This document shows, piece by piece, positions 55,723 to 63,718 of a stretch of DNA of 64,000 bases. The notes beneath the pieces were generated by a model. The model made no database searches. It was given only the letters and a program-made list of their open reading frames with translations, and was not told where the DNA came from. The stretch's first letter is position 1. Each line of letters begins with the position of its first letter. The DNA is from Azoarcus sp. (GTDB taxonomy: Bacteria; Pseudomonadota; Gammaproteobacteria; Burkholderiales; Rhodocyclaceae): assembly GCA_030656215.1 (NCBI GenBank), contig JAUSOD010000070.1, forward strand, positions 186,001 to 250,000, given 5' to 3'. The position numbers were made by a program, and so were the translations under genes.

Positions 55723-56799
55723 TCAGCTGTGCCGGACGATCGCGAGGTGGTTGTCCCAGCGTATTCCGGGTGCTTCGATCACCGCGGTGAGCCGGCCGTT
55801 GTCGGGGTCGAGGCGGGCGATGGTGCCCAGTTCGTTGCTGACCAGTACCTGGCCGTCCACCGTGGCGAGGCCGGCCGGGCGGCGCAGGCCGGTTTCTCGC
55901 ACCACGTCTCCATGGCTGCTCCACTGCACGATCGTATCGCTCTGTAGCGCGGTGACCAGAAAGCGGTCGTCGTGCGCGACGATGCTCGCGCCGTAACCAC
56001 CGAGTCCGGGCGGTGCCTCGGCCAGGCTGAGACGTCCGTCGCGCAGGATGGCCAGCAGTGGGGCGTCGGCAATCTCTCGCCCGTCGGGCGATTCGGCCTG
56101 GATCGCGATGCCCAGCGTGCCGTCGGTGCAGCGGGCCAGATGGCGCAGCGACAGGCTGCGGTCGTCGAGGATGTGCTCCTGCATCAGGCGGCCGGAGGGC
56201 ATGTCGATGAGGACGACCGAAGGCGCCATGTGCTCGAGGTTGAGCTTCAGGCGACCGGTTTCGGGCAGGGTCAGGATGCCGCCATTTGCAACGGCCAGCA
56301 CTTTTCCCGGGTCGAGCCAGAGCAATTCATGGGGCCCGATACCGTGCGACGGGATCTCGCCAAGGCGGGTGAGGCTGGCGCTGTCGTAGATCCCGATCAG
56401 GCCTTGTCCGGTGGCGATATTGTTTTCAGTGGTGAACAGGCTGCGGCCGTCGGGCGACAGGATGGCGTGACCGAAGAAGTGGCGATCGGGGGCGGCGATG
56501 GTCTTGGCGAGCGCCTGTCCGCTGCGCCAGTTCACCCGCCACATCCAGTAGCCAGGGCGGCGGGCGACGAGAATGAGTTCGGGGACATTGGGTAGCGGAA
56601 GCATGCCGTGGCCGCGGCCGGGGGTGCGCAGCGTCGCACCGTCGACCGCGGTGAAGAAGGGGCCGCCCGCATCGGCGGCTGCCGCCAGCATGACTGCGCG
56701 CGGGCGGTCTTCGGGCGTTCCCCGCACGGTGGATGAGGACAGTGCCGGAAGTGGCAGGGCGAGGCTGGCAAGACCGGCCAGGAATTCACGACGGTGCAT
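55723..56799 (-). CDS. DUF1513 family exported protein
   Basis: A 358-residue protein with an N-terminal twin-arginine-like signal (MHRREFLAGLASLALPLPALS). The mature part looks like a beta-propeller of about seven blades (GHAILSPDGRSLFTTENN, HELLWLDPGKVLAVANGG). DUF1513 has no proven function. It is the last gene of an imelysin/di-haem cluster. Confidence 0.87.
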   Translation of the reverse strand: MHRREFLAGLASLALPLPALSSSTVRGTPEDRPRAVMLAAAADAGGPFFTAVDGATLRTPGRGHGMLPLPNVPELILVARRPGYWMWRVNWRSGQALAKTIAAPDRHFFGHAILSPDGRSLFTTENNIATGQGLIGIYDSASLTRLGEIPSHGIGPHELLWLDPGKVLAVANGGILTLPETGRLKLNLEHMAPSVVLIDMPSGRLMQEHILDDRSLSLRHLARCTDGTLGIAIQAESPDGREIADAPLLAILRDGRLSLAEAPPGLGGYGASIVAHDDRFLVTALQSDTIVQWSSHGDVVRETGLRRPAGLATVDGQVLVSNELGTIARLDPDNGRLTAVIEAPGIRWDNHLAIVRHS

Positions 56800-56803
56800 G
56801 GGT

Positions 56804-57838
56804 TCAATCGCCGTCGTTGTCGTTGAAGCCCAGCACCACCCCGAGGGTGCCGGCGACATCGCGCTCCATCACTGCCTTGAGCGCGGTGACGGCATCGACA
56901 AAACCCAGGCGGGCGGCATCGGCGGCGGGAGTGTCGAGTCGCTCGGGCAGGGCTTGCCAGGCACTTCGCGCGCGCTCGAGGGCGAGGTCGACACGGGCTG
57001 CGGCTGCGGCGTGACCCTGGCGCGTCATCCATGCCGCAAGGCTTGTGTCTGCCCCTTGCGTGCCCTCCGTGCTTCCCGACCACGCCTCGGTGAAGCCTTC
57101 GAGTTGCGCGCCGATCGCGGCCCGGGTCGTGCCGGAGCGCCAGTCCGGCCATGCCTCGCGCGCCGCGTCTCGGACCTTGGGGAAGCGCGCCACTGCGCCG
57201 TCCAGACCCGAGATCATCAGACCGATGTTCTCAGCCAGCAGATTGCGTCGCGGCAGGTCGATTTCACCGCCGAGGCGCTCGAGTTGTTGTTGCCAGCCGG
57301 TATCCAGTTCGCGCACATCGGCTGCGATCAGGGTTGCAGTTGCGGCAGCATAAGTGCAGCGGGCCGGGTGGCGCAGGCGCTCGACCTGATCCGCCAGGGC
57401 GTCGCCGAACAGGAGGTACTCAAGCGTACCGAGGCCGCGGACGGCAACGTTGTTCGGGGCGGGGCCCTCGCCACGGGCGATCCGGGATTCGACATCGCGC
57501 ACGCGGGCAGGGCGGAAGTCGATCATGCGGCCGGTGCGTGCGATTACGCTCGGTGCGGCGCCGGCCCCATCCACGCGGCGCCAGGCGAGGAAGGTGGCGA
57601 CCCACTTGCCTTGAAGGGCGGCGAGCCCTGACGCGTCCGGTGTGGCGCAGAAGGCGGTGGTGAGCGCTTCGAGCTCGGTTGCCGTCCGGGTCAGGGCACG
57701 ATGACGGTTCAGGTAGTGCTGCTCTGCCCATCCGAGCGCAAAACTGCGGTCGGGGATGAGCGGAGCAGGAGGTTCCGCGGCGCTGGCGGCGGCTGCCATC
57801 AGCGGCGATACCAACAGAAGAAACAATATTTTGGGCAT
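56804..57838 (-). CDS. Imelysin family protein (second copy in the cluster)
   Basis: A 344-residue exported protein of the imelysin/EfeO-like fold. The signal peptide is MPKILFLLLVSPLMAAAASA. The alpha-helical core includes FLAWRRVDGAGAAPS and NNVAVRGLGTLEYLLFGDALAD. In imelysins the GxHxxE motif is thought to bind iron. Here it reads GLGTLEYLLFG, so the His is missing. It lies 4 bp before the DUF1513 start. Confidence 0.85.
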   Translation of the reverse strand: MPKILFLLLVSPLMAAAASAAEPPAPLIPDRSFALGWAEQHYLNRHRALTRTATELEALTTAFCATPDASGLAALQGKWVATFLAWRRVDGAGAAPSVIARTGRMIDFRPARVRDVESRIARGEGPAPNNVAVRGLGTLEYLLFGDALADQVERLRHPARCTYAAATATLIAADVRELDTGWQQQLERLGGEIDLPRRNLLAENIGLMISGLDGAVARFPKVRDAAREAWPDWRSGTTRAAIGAQLEGFTEAWSGSTEGTQGADTSLAAWMTRQGHAAAAARVDLALERARSAWQALPERLDTPAADAARLGFVDAVTALKAVMERDVAGTLGVVLGFNDNDGD

Positions 57839-57858
57839 TGCAGGCACCGGTGTTGGCC

Positions 57859-59295
57859 TTAGAGGGATTCGAGGAAACGAATCAGCGCGTTGCGATCCGT
57901 GCGCGGCAGGGTGCGGAAGAACTCCCGGCTGGCCTCGGCTTCGCCACCGTGCCACAGCACGGCTTCGGCAAGGTTACGCGCACGACCGTCGTGCAGCAGG
58001 GTGGTGTGGTCGTTGACCGTGGGGATCAGGCCAAGCCCCCATAGGGGAGGGGTGCGCCATTGGCGCCCGTTGGCATCGAAGTCGGGGCGGCCGTCCGCCA
58101 GGCCTTCGCCCATGTCATGCACCAGCAGGTCGGTGTAAGGCCAGATTTTCTGGCCGGCGAACTGCGGGATGTTCGGGTGCGGGCCCGTGGTGTGGGTGGG
58201 AACATGACAGCTTGCGCACTGGCCGGCGTGAAACAGTGCCTTGCCGCGCAGCACCTCGGGCGCGTCGGGATGGCGTCGCTCGGGTACGGCCAGGGTCTGG
58301 CTGTAAAAGATGACCTGTCCCAGACGACGGTCGTCGATCTCGGGCGCGCCGCCCTCGATGGCGGCCATGCAGTCGGTCTGGGCGGGAGTGCAATCCTGCG
58401 CGGGGAAATGGTGCGAGGTGATCCCCATGTCGCCATGGAAGGCGCCGGCGCTCTGGTGGGCCACGCTGGCTACATTGGCCTTCCAGCCGAAGCGGCCGAG
58501 CAGCATGCGCCCGGCGTAGGCATCCCACACCCGGTTGGCCTGTCCGGCGATGCCCTGACCCTCCTGCTTCTGGCGCTCAGCATGCGCCAGGATATCGGCC
58601 TCGGGGATGGCCTCGAGCAGGCCGAGGCCGATCACCTGGGGCGCGATCCGGGGTGAGATCATCGTTGCCGGGTGAAGCTCGCCGTAGCCGAGACCGGTCA
58701 GGGTATAGGTCGGCTTGCGCAGCGAATAGGCCTCGCCGTCGGCATACTTGCCCGGGATCTCCTGGTAGCGGATGTCGACCCGACCTTCTGCCTTGACCCC
58801 CGGGATGGCATCGTTGTTGAACTGGCCGCCATAGGTTGGTTCGGGGAGCGGGCCGCCGTGTGCGTCGGTGCCGGGAATGGACAGCCGGATCAGCAGTGCC
58901 ATCGCTTGCTCGACATTGCGTCCGTTCTTGACCTCGGGCGGGGCGCCGCGCCCGTCGAGGACGTGACAGGCCCCACAGGAGCGGGCGATGAAGTGCGGGC
59001 CGAGGCCATCCCGTGCGGTGGTGGACGAGGGGGCCGCGACCCAGGCCTTCTTGAAGAAGGAGTTGCCGATGACGAAGGTGGTTTTCTGCGCATCGGTGAG
59101 ACCGGGGGCCGGCAGCGAGAACGCGTTGCGGCCGTGGTCGTTGATCGTGGCCACGTGGCCGCCGGGCAGGTGCTCGCCGGGCTCGGGTGCGGGCTGGGCG
59201 GAGAGTGCGGCCTGGACGGAGAGTGCGAGCAGGCCGCCCAGGCTGGACAGGTAAAAACAGCGGCGCCATGTGCGACGCAGTAAAGAGTGGGGCAT
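57859..59295 (-). CDS. Di-haem oxidoreductase family protein (DUF1111 type)
   Basis: A 478-residue exported c-type cytochrome. The signal peptide ends near LSAQPAP. Two CxxCH haem motifs are present: RSCGACHVLDGRG (about residue 106) and QCASCHVPTHTTG (about residue 362). The MauG/CCP-like fold suggests electron transfer or peroxidase-like chemistry. Family proteins sit beside imelysins in iron-uptake loci. The gene is placed between two imelysin genes. Confidence 0.9.
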   Translation of the reverse strand: MPHSLLRRTWRRCFYLSSLGGLLALSVQAALSAQPAPEPGEHLPGGHVATINDHGRNAFSLPAPGLTDAQKTTFVIGNSFFKKAWVAAPSSTTARDGLGPHFIARSCGACHVLDGRGAPPEVKNGRNVEQAMALLIRLSIPGTDAHGGPLPEPTYGGQFNNDAIPGVKAEGRVDIRYQEIPGKYADGEAYSLRKPTYTLTGLGYGELHPATMISPRIAPQVIGLGLLEAIPEADILAHAERQKQEGQGIAGQANRVWDAYAGRMLLGRFGWKANVASVAHQSAGAFHGDMGITSHHFPAQDCTPAQTDCMAAIEGGAPEIDDRRLGQVIFYSQTLAVPERRHPDAPEVLRGKALFHAGQCASCHVPTHTTGPHPNIPQFAGQKIWPYTDLLVHDMGEGLADGRPDFDANGRQWRTPPLWGLGLIPTVNDHTTLLHDGRARNLAEAVLWHGGEAEASREFFRTLPRTDRNALIRFLESL

Positions 59296-59392
59296 TGAGG
59301 TTTCCTGGCGTGACCCGGTAGCTTGTGGATACCGGGTCTGGCTGAGTCGGCGAGGGTATGTGCCGGCCGGCGGCGTGTTCAGAGGCTAGTGC

Positions 59393-60556
59393 TCAGACGC
59401 TGGTGTTGAGGCGGGTGATGCCGAGAACACGCGCCGCCTCGACCAGTCCATCGGCCTGCTTCTTGAGCGAGTCGATCACGGCCTGCACGCGTTTGCGGCC
59501 AGGGCTGTCGTCGTTGCCGATGATCTCGCGGTCAAACGGCGCCTGGATGGCCTCGGCCAGGCGCAGGCTTGTGGCGATATTGCTGCTCACTGCGGCGCCG
59601 ACATCGGCGTTTTTTGCCGCAACCAGTGCCTTGAGGCTGGCGCCAGCCAGCGTACGGCCATCGCGGGTGAGGTAACGTCCCTCCCATACGTTCAGTATTC
59701 CGCGGGCGTTGGCCACGATGTCCATATGGGTGTTGTCCGAGAAGCAGGAGTGCTCGTCTTCCTGATCCTGGGTGTCCATCGCAACCTCCATCCGTTCGCC
59801 GGCAAGCTCGCCGCGCGACAGGGTTCCGAGGCCGGTGAGCATGCGCTGGATACCCTGCTGGTCGCTGGCGACGAAGGCGGCACGATAGTTCTTTTTGCCC
59901 GGAGCCCAGGCGTCAGCGACGCCCTCGAGTTCCTTGACCAGCATCCGGGTGATGGTGGCGAGGTAGAGCCGACGACGGTCTGCGTTAGGTGCTTGTCCAT
60001 CGACAAAGTCGGTGTACTTGCGATCGCCCGGGCCGGTTTCCGATCGGTCCTGGCCCCAGAGGAGGAACTCGATTGCGTGCCAGCCGGTGGCGACATTTTC
60101 CTCGCCGCCGCGCTCGTTGAGCTGGGCCAGGCGTTCGGCGGTGATCTCTTCCTTGCTGTCATTGACAATGCCCGCCCCCGGATTGCCTTCGACGTAGTCG
60201 ATATAGGCCTCGTCGAGTGGCCAGGCGTTGATCAGGCCTTCCGGTCCGTCTTCGCCGTCGATCGGTCCGCCATAGAAGCGGAAGGCCTCCGTCTGCCCAT
60301 ACCAATTGCGTGCGTCGAGCCAGACCTTGCGCGCCTGACTCAAACCGGTTTCCGATGGGTTTGCGATGAAGGACTGAACCGCCTTTTCAAGGTTGCGCGC
60401 GCTGGATACCGAGTCTGCGTAGCCCGCCTCGACCAGGACGGCATAATTTTCGAGCACTGCCCGACTGGTGGGCGCGGCGGCCTGCGTCGGAGTGACGAGG
60501 AGTGCCGTACACGCGATCGTTGCAATTCGGGCTGAGGCAATCAAGGTCTTGAGCAT
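59393..60556 (-). CDS. Imelysin family iron-regulated protein (IrpA-like)
   Basis: A 387-residue exported protein. The signal peptide is MLKTLIASARIATIACTALLVTPTQAA. The imelysin GxHxxE motif is intact in TGWHAIEFLLWGQD. FYGGPIDGEDGPEGLINAWPLDEAYIDYVEG and DTQDQEDEHSCFSDNTHMDI match IrpA-type imelysins of cyanobacteria and proteobacteria. Related proteins bind iron at the cell surface or periplasm. It leads the cluster behind a Fur-like box. Confidence 0.93.
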   Translation of the reverse strand: MLKTLIASARIATIACTALLVTPTQAAAPTSRAVLENYAVLVEAGYADSVSSARNLEKAVQSFIANPSETGLSQARKVWLDARNWYGQTEAFRFYGGPIDGEDGPEGLINAWPLDEAYIDYVEGNPGAGIVNDSKEEITAERLAQLNERGGEENVATGWHAIEFLLWGQDRSETGPGDRKYTDFVDGQAPNADRRRLYLATITRMLVKELEGVADAWAPGKKNYRAAFVASDQQGIQRMLTGLGTLSRGELAGERMEVAMDTQDQEDEHSCFSDNTHMDIVANARGILNVWEGRYLTRDGRTLAGASLKALVAAKNADVGAAVSSNIATSLRLAEAIQAPFDREIIGNDDSPGRKRVQAVIDSLKKQADGLVEAARVLGITRLNTSV

Positions 60557-60580
60557 GATGGAGATCAGGTTGGTTGACGT

Positions 60581-60598
60581 GCAAATGATAATGATATG
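60581..60598 (-). promoter_or_regulatory. Fur-like box upstream of the imelysin cluster
   Basis: Array of three Fur-type hexamers GCAAAT-GATAAT-GATATG, the middle one perfect, 25 bp before the imelysin start codon. Confidence 0.75.
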
Positions 60599-60735
60599 CG
60601 TTTGTGCGTCAACGGTTTATTGAGGCGTCGAGGGTAAATAACGCGCTCTGTCGTGCCGGAAACGCGCTTGTCCTGATGTGGCCGGCTTGGTTCGGCTGCG
60701 GTATATCTGCGGGCTCACATCTGTCTGCCCGTTTC

Positions 60736-60777
60736 CTGATCCAGATCAAAATGGCCATCCTGTAGGAGGCGTTAAAT
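60736..60777 (+). promoter_or_regulatory. FNR/Anr-type site and -10 element of the ccp promoter
   Basis: CTGAT-CCAG-ATCAA at 60736-60749 matches the FNR consensus TTGAT-N4-ATCAA at 9 of 10 positions. A TTAAAT -10 hexamer at 60772-60777 places the FNR centre near -41.5 from a start at about 60784, the class II activator position. Anaerobic activation of ccp by FNR-type proteins is known in other bacteria. Confidence 0.8.
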
Positions 60778-60789
60778 CCTGTCTCAAAT

Positions 60790-60804
60790 TTAGACGCTGT
60801 CTAA
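60790..60804. repeat. Perfect palindrome in the ccp leader
   Basis: TTAGAC-GCT-GTCTAA, 6-bp arms around a 3-bp spacer, just downstream of the predicted transcription start and about 60 bp before the ccp start codon. It could be an operator for an unidentified regulator. Confidence 0.6.
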
Positions 60805-60862
60805 TCCCGCCTTCGGGCGACCGGGCAGCACGTGCGAATTTACGTAAGGCAAGGAGAAAAGC

Positions 60863-61861
60863 ATGAAACTGAAAGCGATCGGTATCACTGTCGCGTTGGC
60901 GGTTGCCGGCTCGGCATGGGCAGCCACGGTGCGGGACGAACCCATCCAGCCGCTGGAAGCGGCCAAGGTGACCAACCCGGGTAAGGTCGAACTGGGCAAG
61001 AAGCTGTTCTTCGATCCGCGCCTGTCGCGCTCGGGCTTCATCTCCTGTAACTCCTGTCACAACCTGTCGATGGGTGGCTCCGACAACCTCAAGACGTCGA
61101 TCGGCCACAACTGGCAGGAAGGCCCGATCAATTCCCCCACCGTGCTGAACTCCAGTCTGGCGGTGGCGCAGTTCTGGGATGGCCGTGCGGCAACCCTCAA
61201 GGAACAGGCAGGTGGCCCGATCGCCAACCCGGGCGAGATGGCCTTCACTCACGACCTCGCAATCGACGTGCTGCAGTCGATTCCTGGCTATGTGGCGGAG
61301 TTCAAGTCGGTTTTCGGCTCGAGCCGGGTCGACATCGACAAGGTGACATCGGCGATTGCCGCCTTCGAGGAAACCCTGGTGACCCCGAACTCCGCGTTCG
61401 ATGCGTGGCTCAAGGGTGACGACAAGGCACTCAACACGCGCGAACTGGCCGGCTATAAGCTGTTCAAGGACAGTGGCTGTGTCGCTTGCCATAACGGTCC
61501 GGCCGTGGGCGGTACCTCGTTCCAGAAGATGGGTGTGGTCGAGCCGTACAAGACCGCAAGCACTGCCGAAGGGCGTGCCGGCGTGACCGGAAAGGACGAG
61601 GACCGCTTCAACTTCAAGGTTCCGACCCTGCGTAACGTCGAACTCACCTATCCGTACTTCCACGACGGTGCGGCGCAGACCCTGGAAGAAGCGGTCGAAA
61701 TCATGGGTCGGCTGCAACTGGGTCGCAAGTATTCGCAGGAAGAAGTGGGTGACATCGTCGCCTTCCTGAAGACGCTGACCGGTGACCAGCCCACCTTCAC
61801 CATGCCGATGCTGCCGCCGTCATCGAACACGACGCCGAAGCCGAGGCCGTTCGAGAAGTAA
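60863..61861 (+). CDS. ccpA: Cytochrome c peroxidase (di-haem)
   Basis: A 332-residue periplasmic di-haem peroxidase that reduces hydrogen peroxide with electrons from a small cytochrome. The signal peptide ends near GSAWA. The two haem motifs are SCNSCHNLS (about residue 56) and GCVACHNGP (about residue 211). The conserved GRFNFKVPTLRN-like stretch is present as DRFNFKVPTLRNVELT. A strong AAGGAG site precedes ATG 60863. The FNR-type promoter above suggests induction at low oxygen. Confidence 0.94.
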   Translation: MKLKAIGITVALAVAGSAWAATVRDEPIQPLEAAKVTNPGKVELGKKLFFDPRLSRSGFISCNSCHNLSMGGSDNLKTSIGHNWQEGPINSPTVLNSSLAVAQFWDGRAATLKEQAGGPIANPGEMAFTHDLAIDVLQSIPGYVAEFKSVFGSSRVDIDKVTSAIAAFEETLVTPNSAFDAWLKGDDKALNTRELAGYKLFKDSGCVACHNGPAVGGTSFQKMGVVEPYKTASTAEGRAGVTGKDEDRFNFKVPTLRNVELTYPYFHDGAAQTLEEAVEIMGRLQLGRKYSQEEVGDIVAFLKTLTGDQPTFTMPMLPPSSNTTPKPRPFEK

Positions 61862-61901
61862 GGATGCTGTTGCGCGCAATCTGATTTCGCGCGGACTGCC
61901 T

Positions 61902-61959
61902 CGGGGAGCTGAAATGCAAGTGCGGCAATGGCCGCAGGTGTGTTTGAGTTCCCCGTTTT
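61902..61959 (+). terminator. Terminator after ccp
   Basis: Outer stem CGGGGAGCTGAAA/TTTGAGTTCCCCG (one G-T pair, one mismatch) encloses a perfect TGCGGC-AATG-GCCGCA hairpin and ends with TTTT. It lies 41 bp after the peroxidase stop. Confidence 0.65.
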
Positions 61960-62070
61960 AACCAGCGGAGGTGGACGTCCGTTGTGCAGTGATGAGAAAG
62001 GCTACAATCGGGACAATGATTCCGACGCCTGCGATCGGCATGATCCAAATCAGAATGGACTCCTCGAGAG

Positions 62071-62487
62071 ATGGACACACTGGCTTCCCTGAATGCAGCG
62101 CAGAAACTACGCCATGCCGGTGTACCGCTGACGGTGCCGCGTCTTGAAATCGCCCGGGTATTGCTGACCGAGCCGGTCCATCTTGCGGCCGATCAGGTGC
62201 TCGCGCTGGTGCGCGAACGCTCGCCTGAAACGTCCCGGGCCACCGTCTACAACACGCTGCGCCTGTTTCGAGAGAAGAACTTGGTTAGAGAGCTGATCGT
62301 TGACCCCGAGCGGGTGGTGTATGACTCGAACACCGACCCCCACTATCATCTGTACGACGTCGACACTGGGCAACTCACCGATGTCTCGGCTGACGAGTTG
62401 CGCGTTGTCGGCATGCCCCAGCTACCCGGTCACGTCGAACTGGATCAGGTCGACGTGATCATCCGGGTGCGTGGCAAGCGTTCCTGA
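62071..62487 (+). CDS. Fur-family regulator of the Irr/PerR type
   Basis: A 138-residue winged-helix regulator. RLEIARVLLTEP, SPETSRATVYNTLRLFREKNLVREL and VYDSNTDPHYHLYDVDTGQLTD match the Fur superfamily. It has no cysteines, so the structural CxxC zinc sites are absent. The HxH segment and the missing CxxC resemble Irr or Irr-like proteins more than ordinary Fur. It could sense haem or peroxide. It lies between ccp and the convergent exbD gene. Confidence 0.85.
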   Translation: MDTLASLNAAQKLRHAGVPLTVPRLEIARVLLTEPVHLAADQVLALVRERSPETSRATVYNTLRLFREKNLVRELIVDPERVVYDSNTDPHYHLYDVDTGQLTDVSADELRVVGMPQLPGHVELDQVDVIIRVRGKRS

Positions 62488-62550
62488 GCGAAGCGCTGCT
62501 GCCTATGGGCGGTCAAGGCTGACGGAGGCAAGGCTGGCTGGCAATGCGGC

Positions 62551-62967
62551 TTATTTTGCCGGGACGGTGATGAATCCCATTTTTTCGATACCTGCTTCGC
62601 GTGCGGCAGACATCAGCTCGGCCAGCTTCTGGTAACGGGTGTCCTGGTCGGCACGCAAGTGCAGTTCGGGTTGAGGGCTTTTTGCCGCTGCGTCTCGCAG
62701 GCGAGCGTTCAGTGCATCTTCCGACAGCGGTTCGTCGTTCCAGTACATCTTGCCGACCGCGTCGAGCGCGAGCGTAACCGTTTCCGGCTTCTCTACATTC
62801 GGTTGGCTGGCCGCCTTGGGCAGGTCGATCTTCACCGAATGCGTCAGCAATGGCGCCGTGATCATGAACACGATCAACAGCACCAGCATCACGTCGATCA
62901 ACGGAACCATGTTGATCTCGCTGGTGGGTAGCCGCTCACTGCCCTGACTGAAGCCACCGAAGGCCAT
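62551..62967 (-). CDS. exbD: Biopolymer transport protein ExbD
   Basis: A 138-residue protein with one membrane segment and the proton-path Asp in NMVPLIDVMLVLLIVFMITAPLL, followed by a periplasmic domain. ATG 62967 overlaps the exbB stop by one base (TAATG), whereas an upstream in-frame start runs into exbB. With ExbB and TonB it energises the TonB receptors. Confidence 0.94.
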   Translation of the reverse strand: MAFGGFSQGSERLPTSEINMVPLIDVMLVLLIVFMITAPLLTHSVKIDLPKAASQPNVEKPETVTLALDAVGKMYWNDEPLSEDALNARLRDAAAKSPQPELHLRADQDTRYQKLAELMSAAREAGIEKMGFITVPAK

Positions 62968-63716
62968 TATGCCGCCTCCGGTGATGGGCTGCGTGCGCCG
63001 GCCTTGCGGCTTTCCGTGCGTTCGTCCAGCGGTGCAATCCGGGCACCGGTCGTAAACCATGCTTGCAGATCGTGAGCGAAGGCGTCCAGTTCGGAGAGCT
63101 CCACGCGATTGGCGCGGGTAAAGGCGTTGTAGGCAAGGACCGCCGGAATGGCCACGAACAGGCCGAAGGCGGTCATGATCAGCGCCTCGCCCACCGGGCC
63201 GGCGACCTTGTCCAGGGTAGCCAGGCCGGAGGCCGAGATATTGACCAGGGCGTGGTAGATGCCCCAGACGGTACCGAAGAGGCCGACGAAGGGGGCGGTG
63301 GAGCCGATCGAGGCGAGCATGGTGAGGCCGGACTCGAGCCTGGAGGTCGACATCGCAATCGACTTGCGCAGGGCGCGGGTCACGAACTCGTCCGCGTCCA
63401 GCGTGCCGCCGAGGGTTTCACGATGGCCGTGCTGGCGTAGGTGGTCGGTGGCGGCAGCGCCCTGACGAGCGAGTTCCTCGAAGGGCGATTCGGGTGCCTG
63501 TTCGCTCAGGCGTTGCAGGCCGGCGCTCAGGCTGGGGGCTGCCCAGAACGCGTCAACCGCGTTGTCGCTGCGACGGGCGCGCAACTGGCGCAGGCTGCGG
63601 ACGAGGATCAGATACCAGCTGGTGATCGACATCAGCAGCAGGATGGCGCCGACGGCTCTGATGATGTAGTCGGACTGACCCCACAGGTGGGCAAGGCCGA
63701 AGGTTTGGGTTTCCAT
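62967..63716 (-). CDS. exbB: Biopolymer transport protein ExbB
   Basis: A 249-residue MotA/TolQ/ExbB-family protein with three membrane segments. The motifs STAPFVGLFGTVWGIYHALV and GEALIMTAFGLFVAIPAVLAYNAF are intact. It begins 2 bp after the tonB stop, and exbD follows by overlap. Confidence 0.95.
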   Translation of the reverse strand: METQTFGLAHLWGQSDYIIRAVGAILLLMSITSWYLILVRSLRQLRARRSDNAVDAFWAAPSLSAGLQRLSEQAPESPFEELARQGAAATDHLRQHGHRETLGGTLDADEFVTRALRKSIAMSTSRLESGLTMLASIGSTAPFVGLFGTVWGIYHALVNISASGLATLDKVAGPVGEALIMTAFGLFVAIPAVLAYNAFTRANRVELSELDAFAHDLQAWFTTGARIAPLDERTESRKAGARSPSPEAA

Positions 63717-63718
63717 GC

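Larger units (their letters stand above)
60557..60862. other. Divergent regulatory region between imelysin cluster and ccp
   Basis: About 300 bp with no gene. It holds a Fur-like box by the minus-strand imelysin gene, and, on the other side, an FNR-type site, a -10 element and a short palindrome before the peroxidase gene. Confidence 0.8.
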
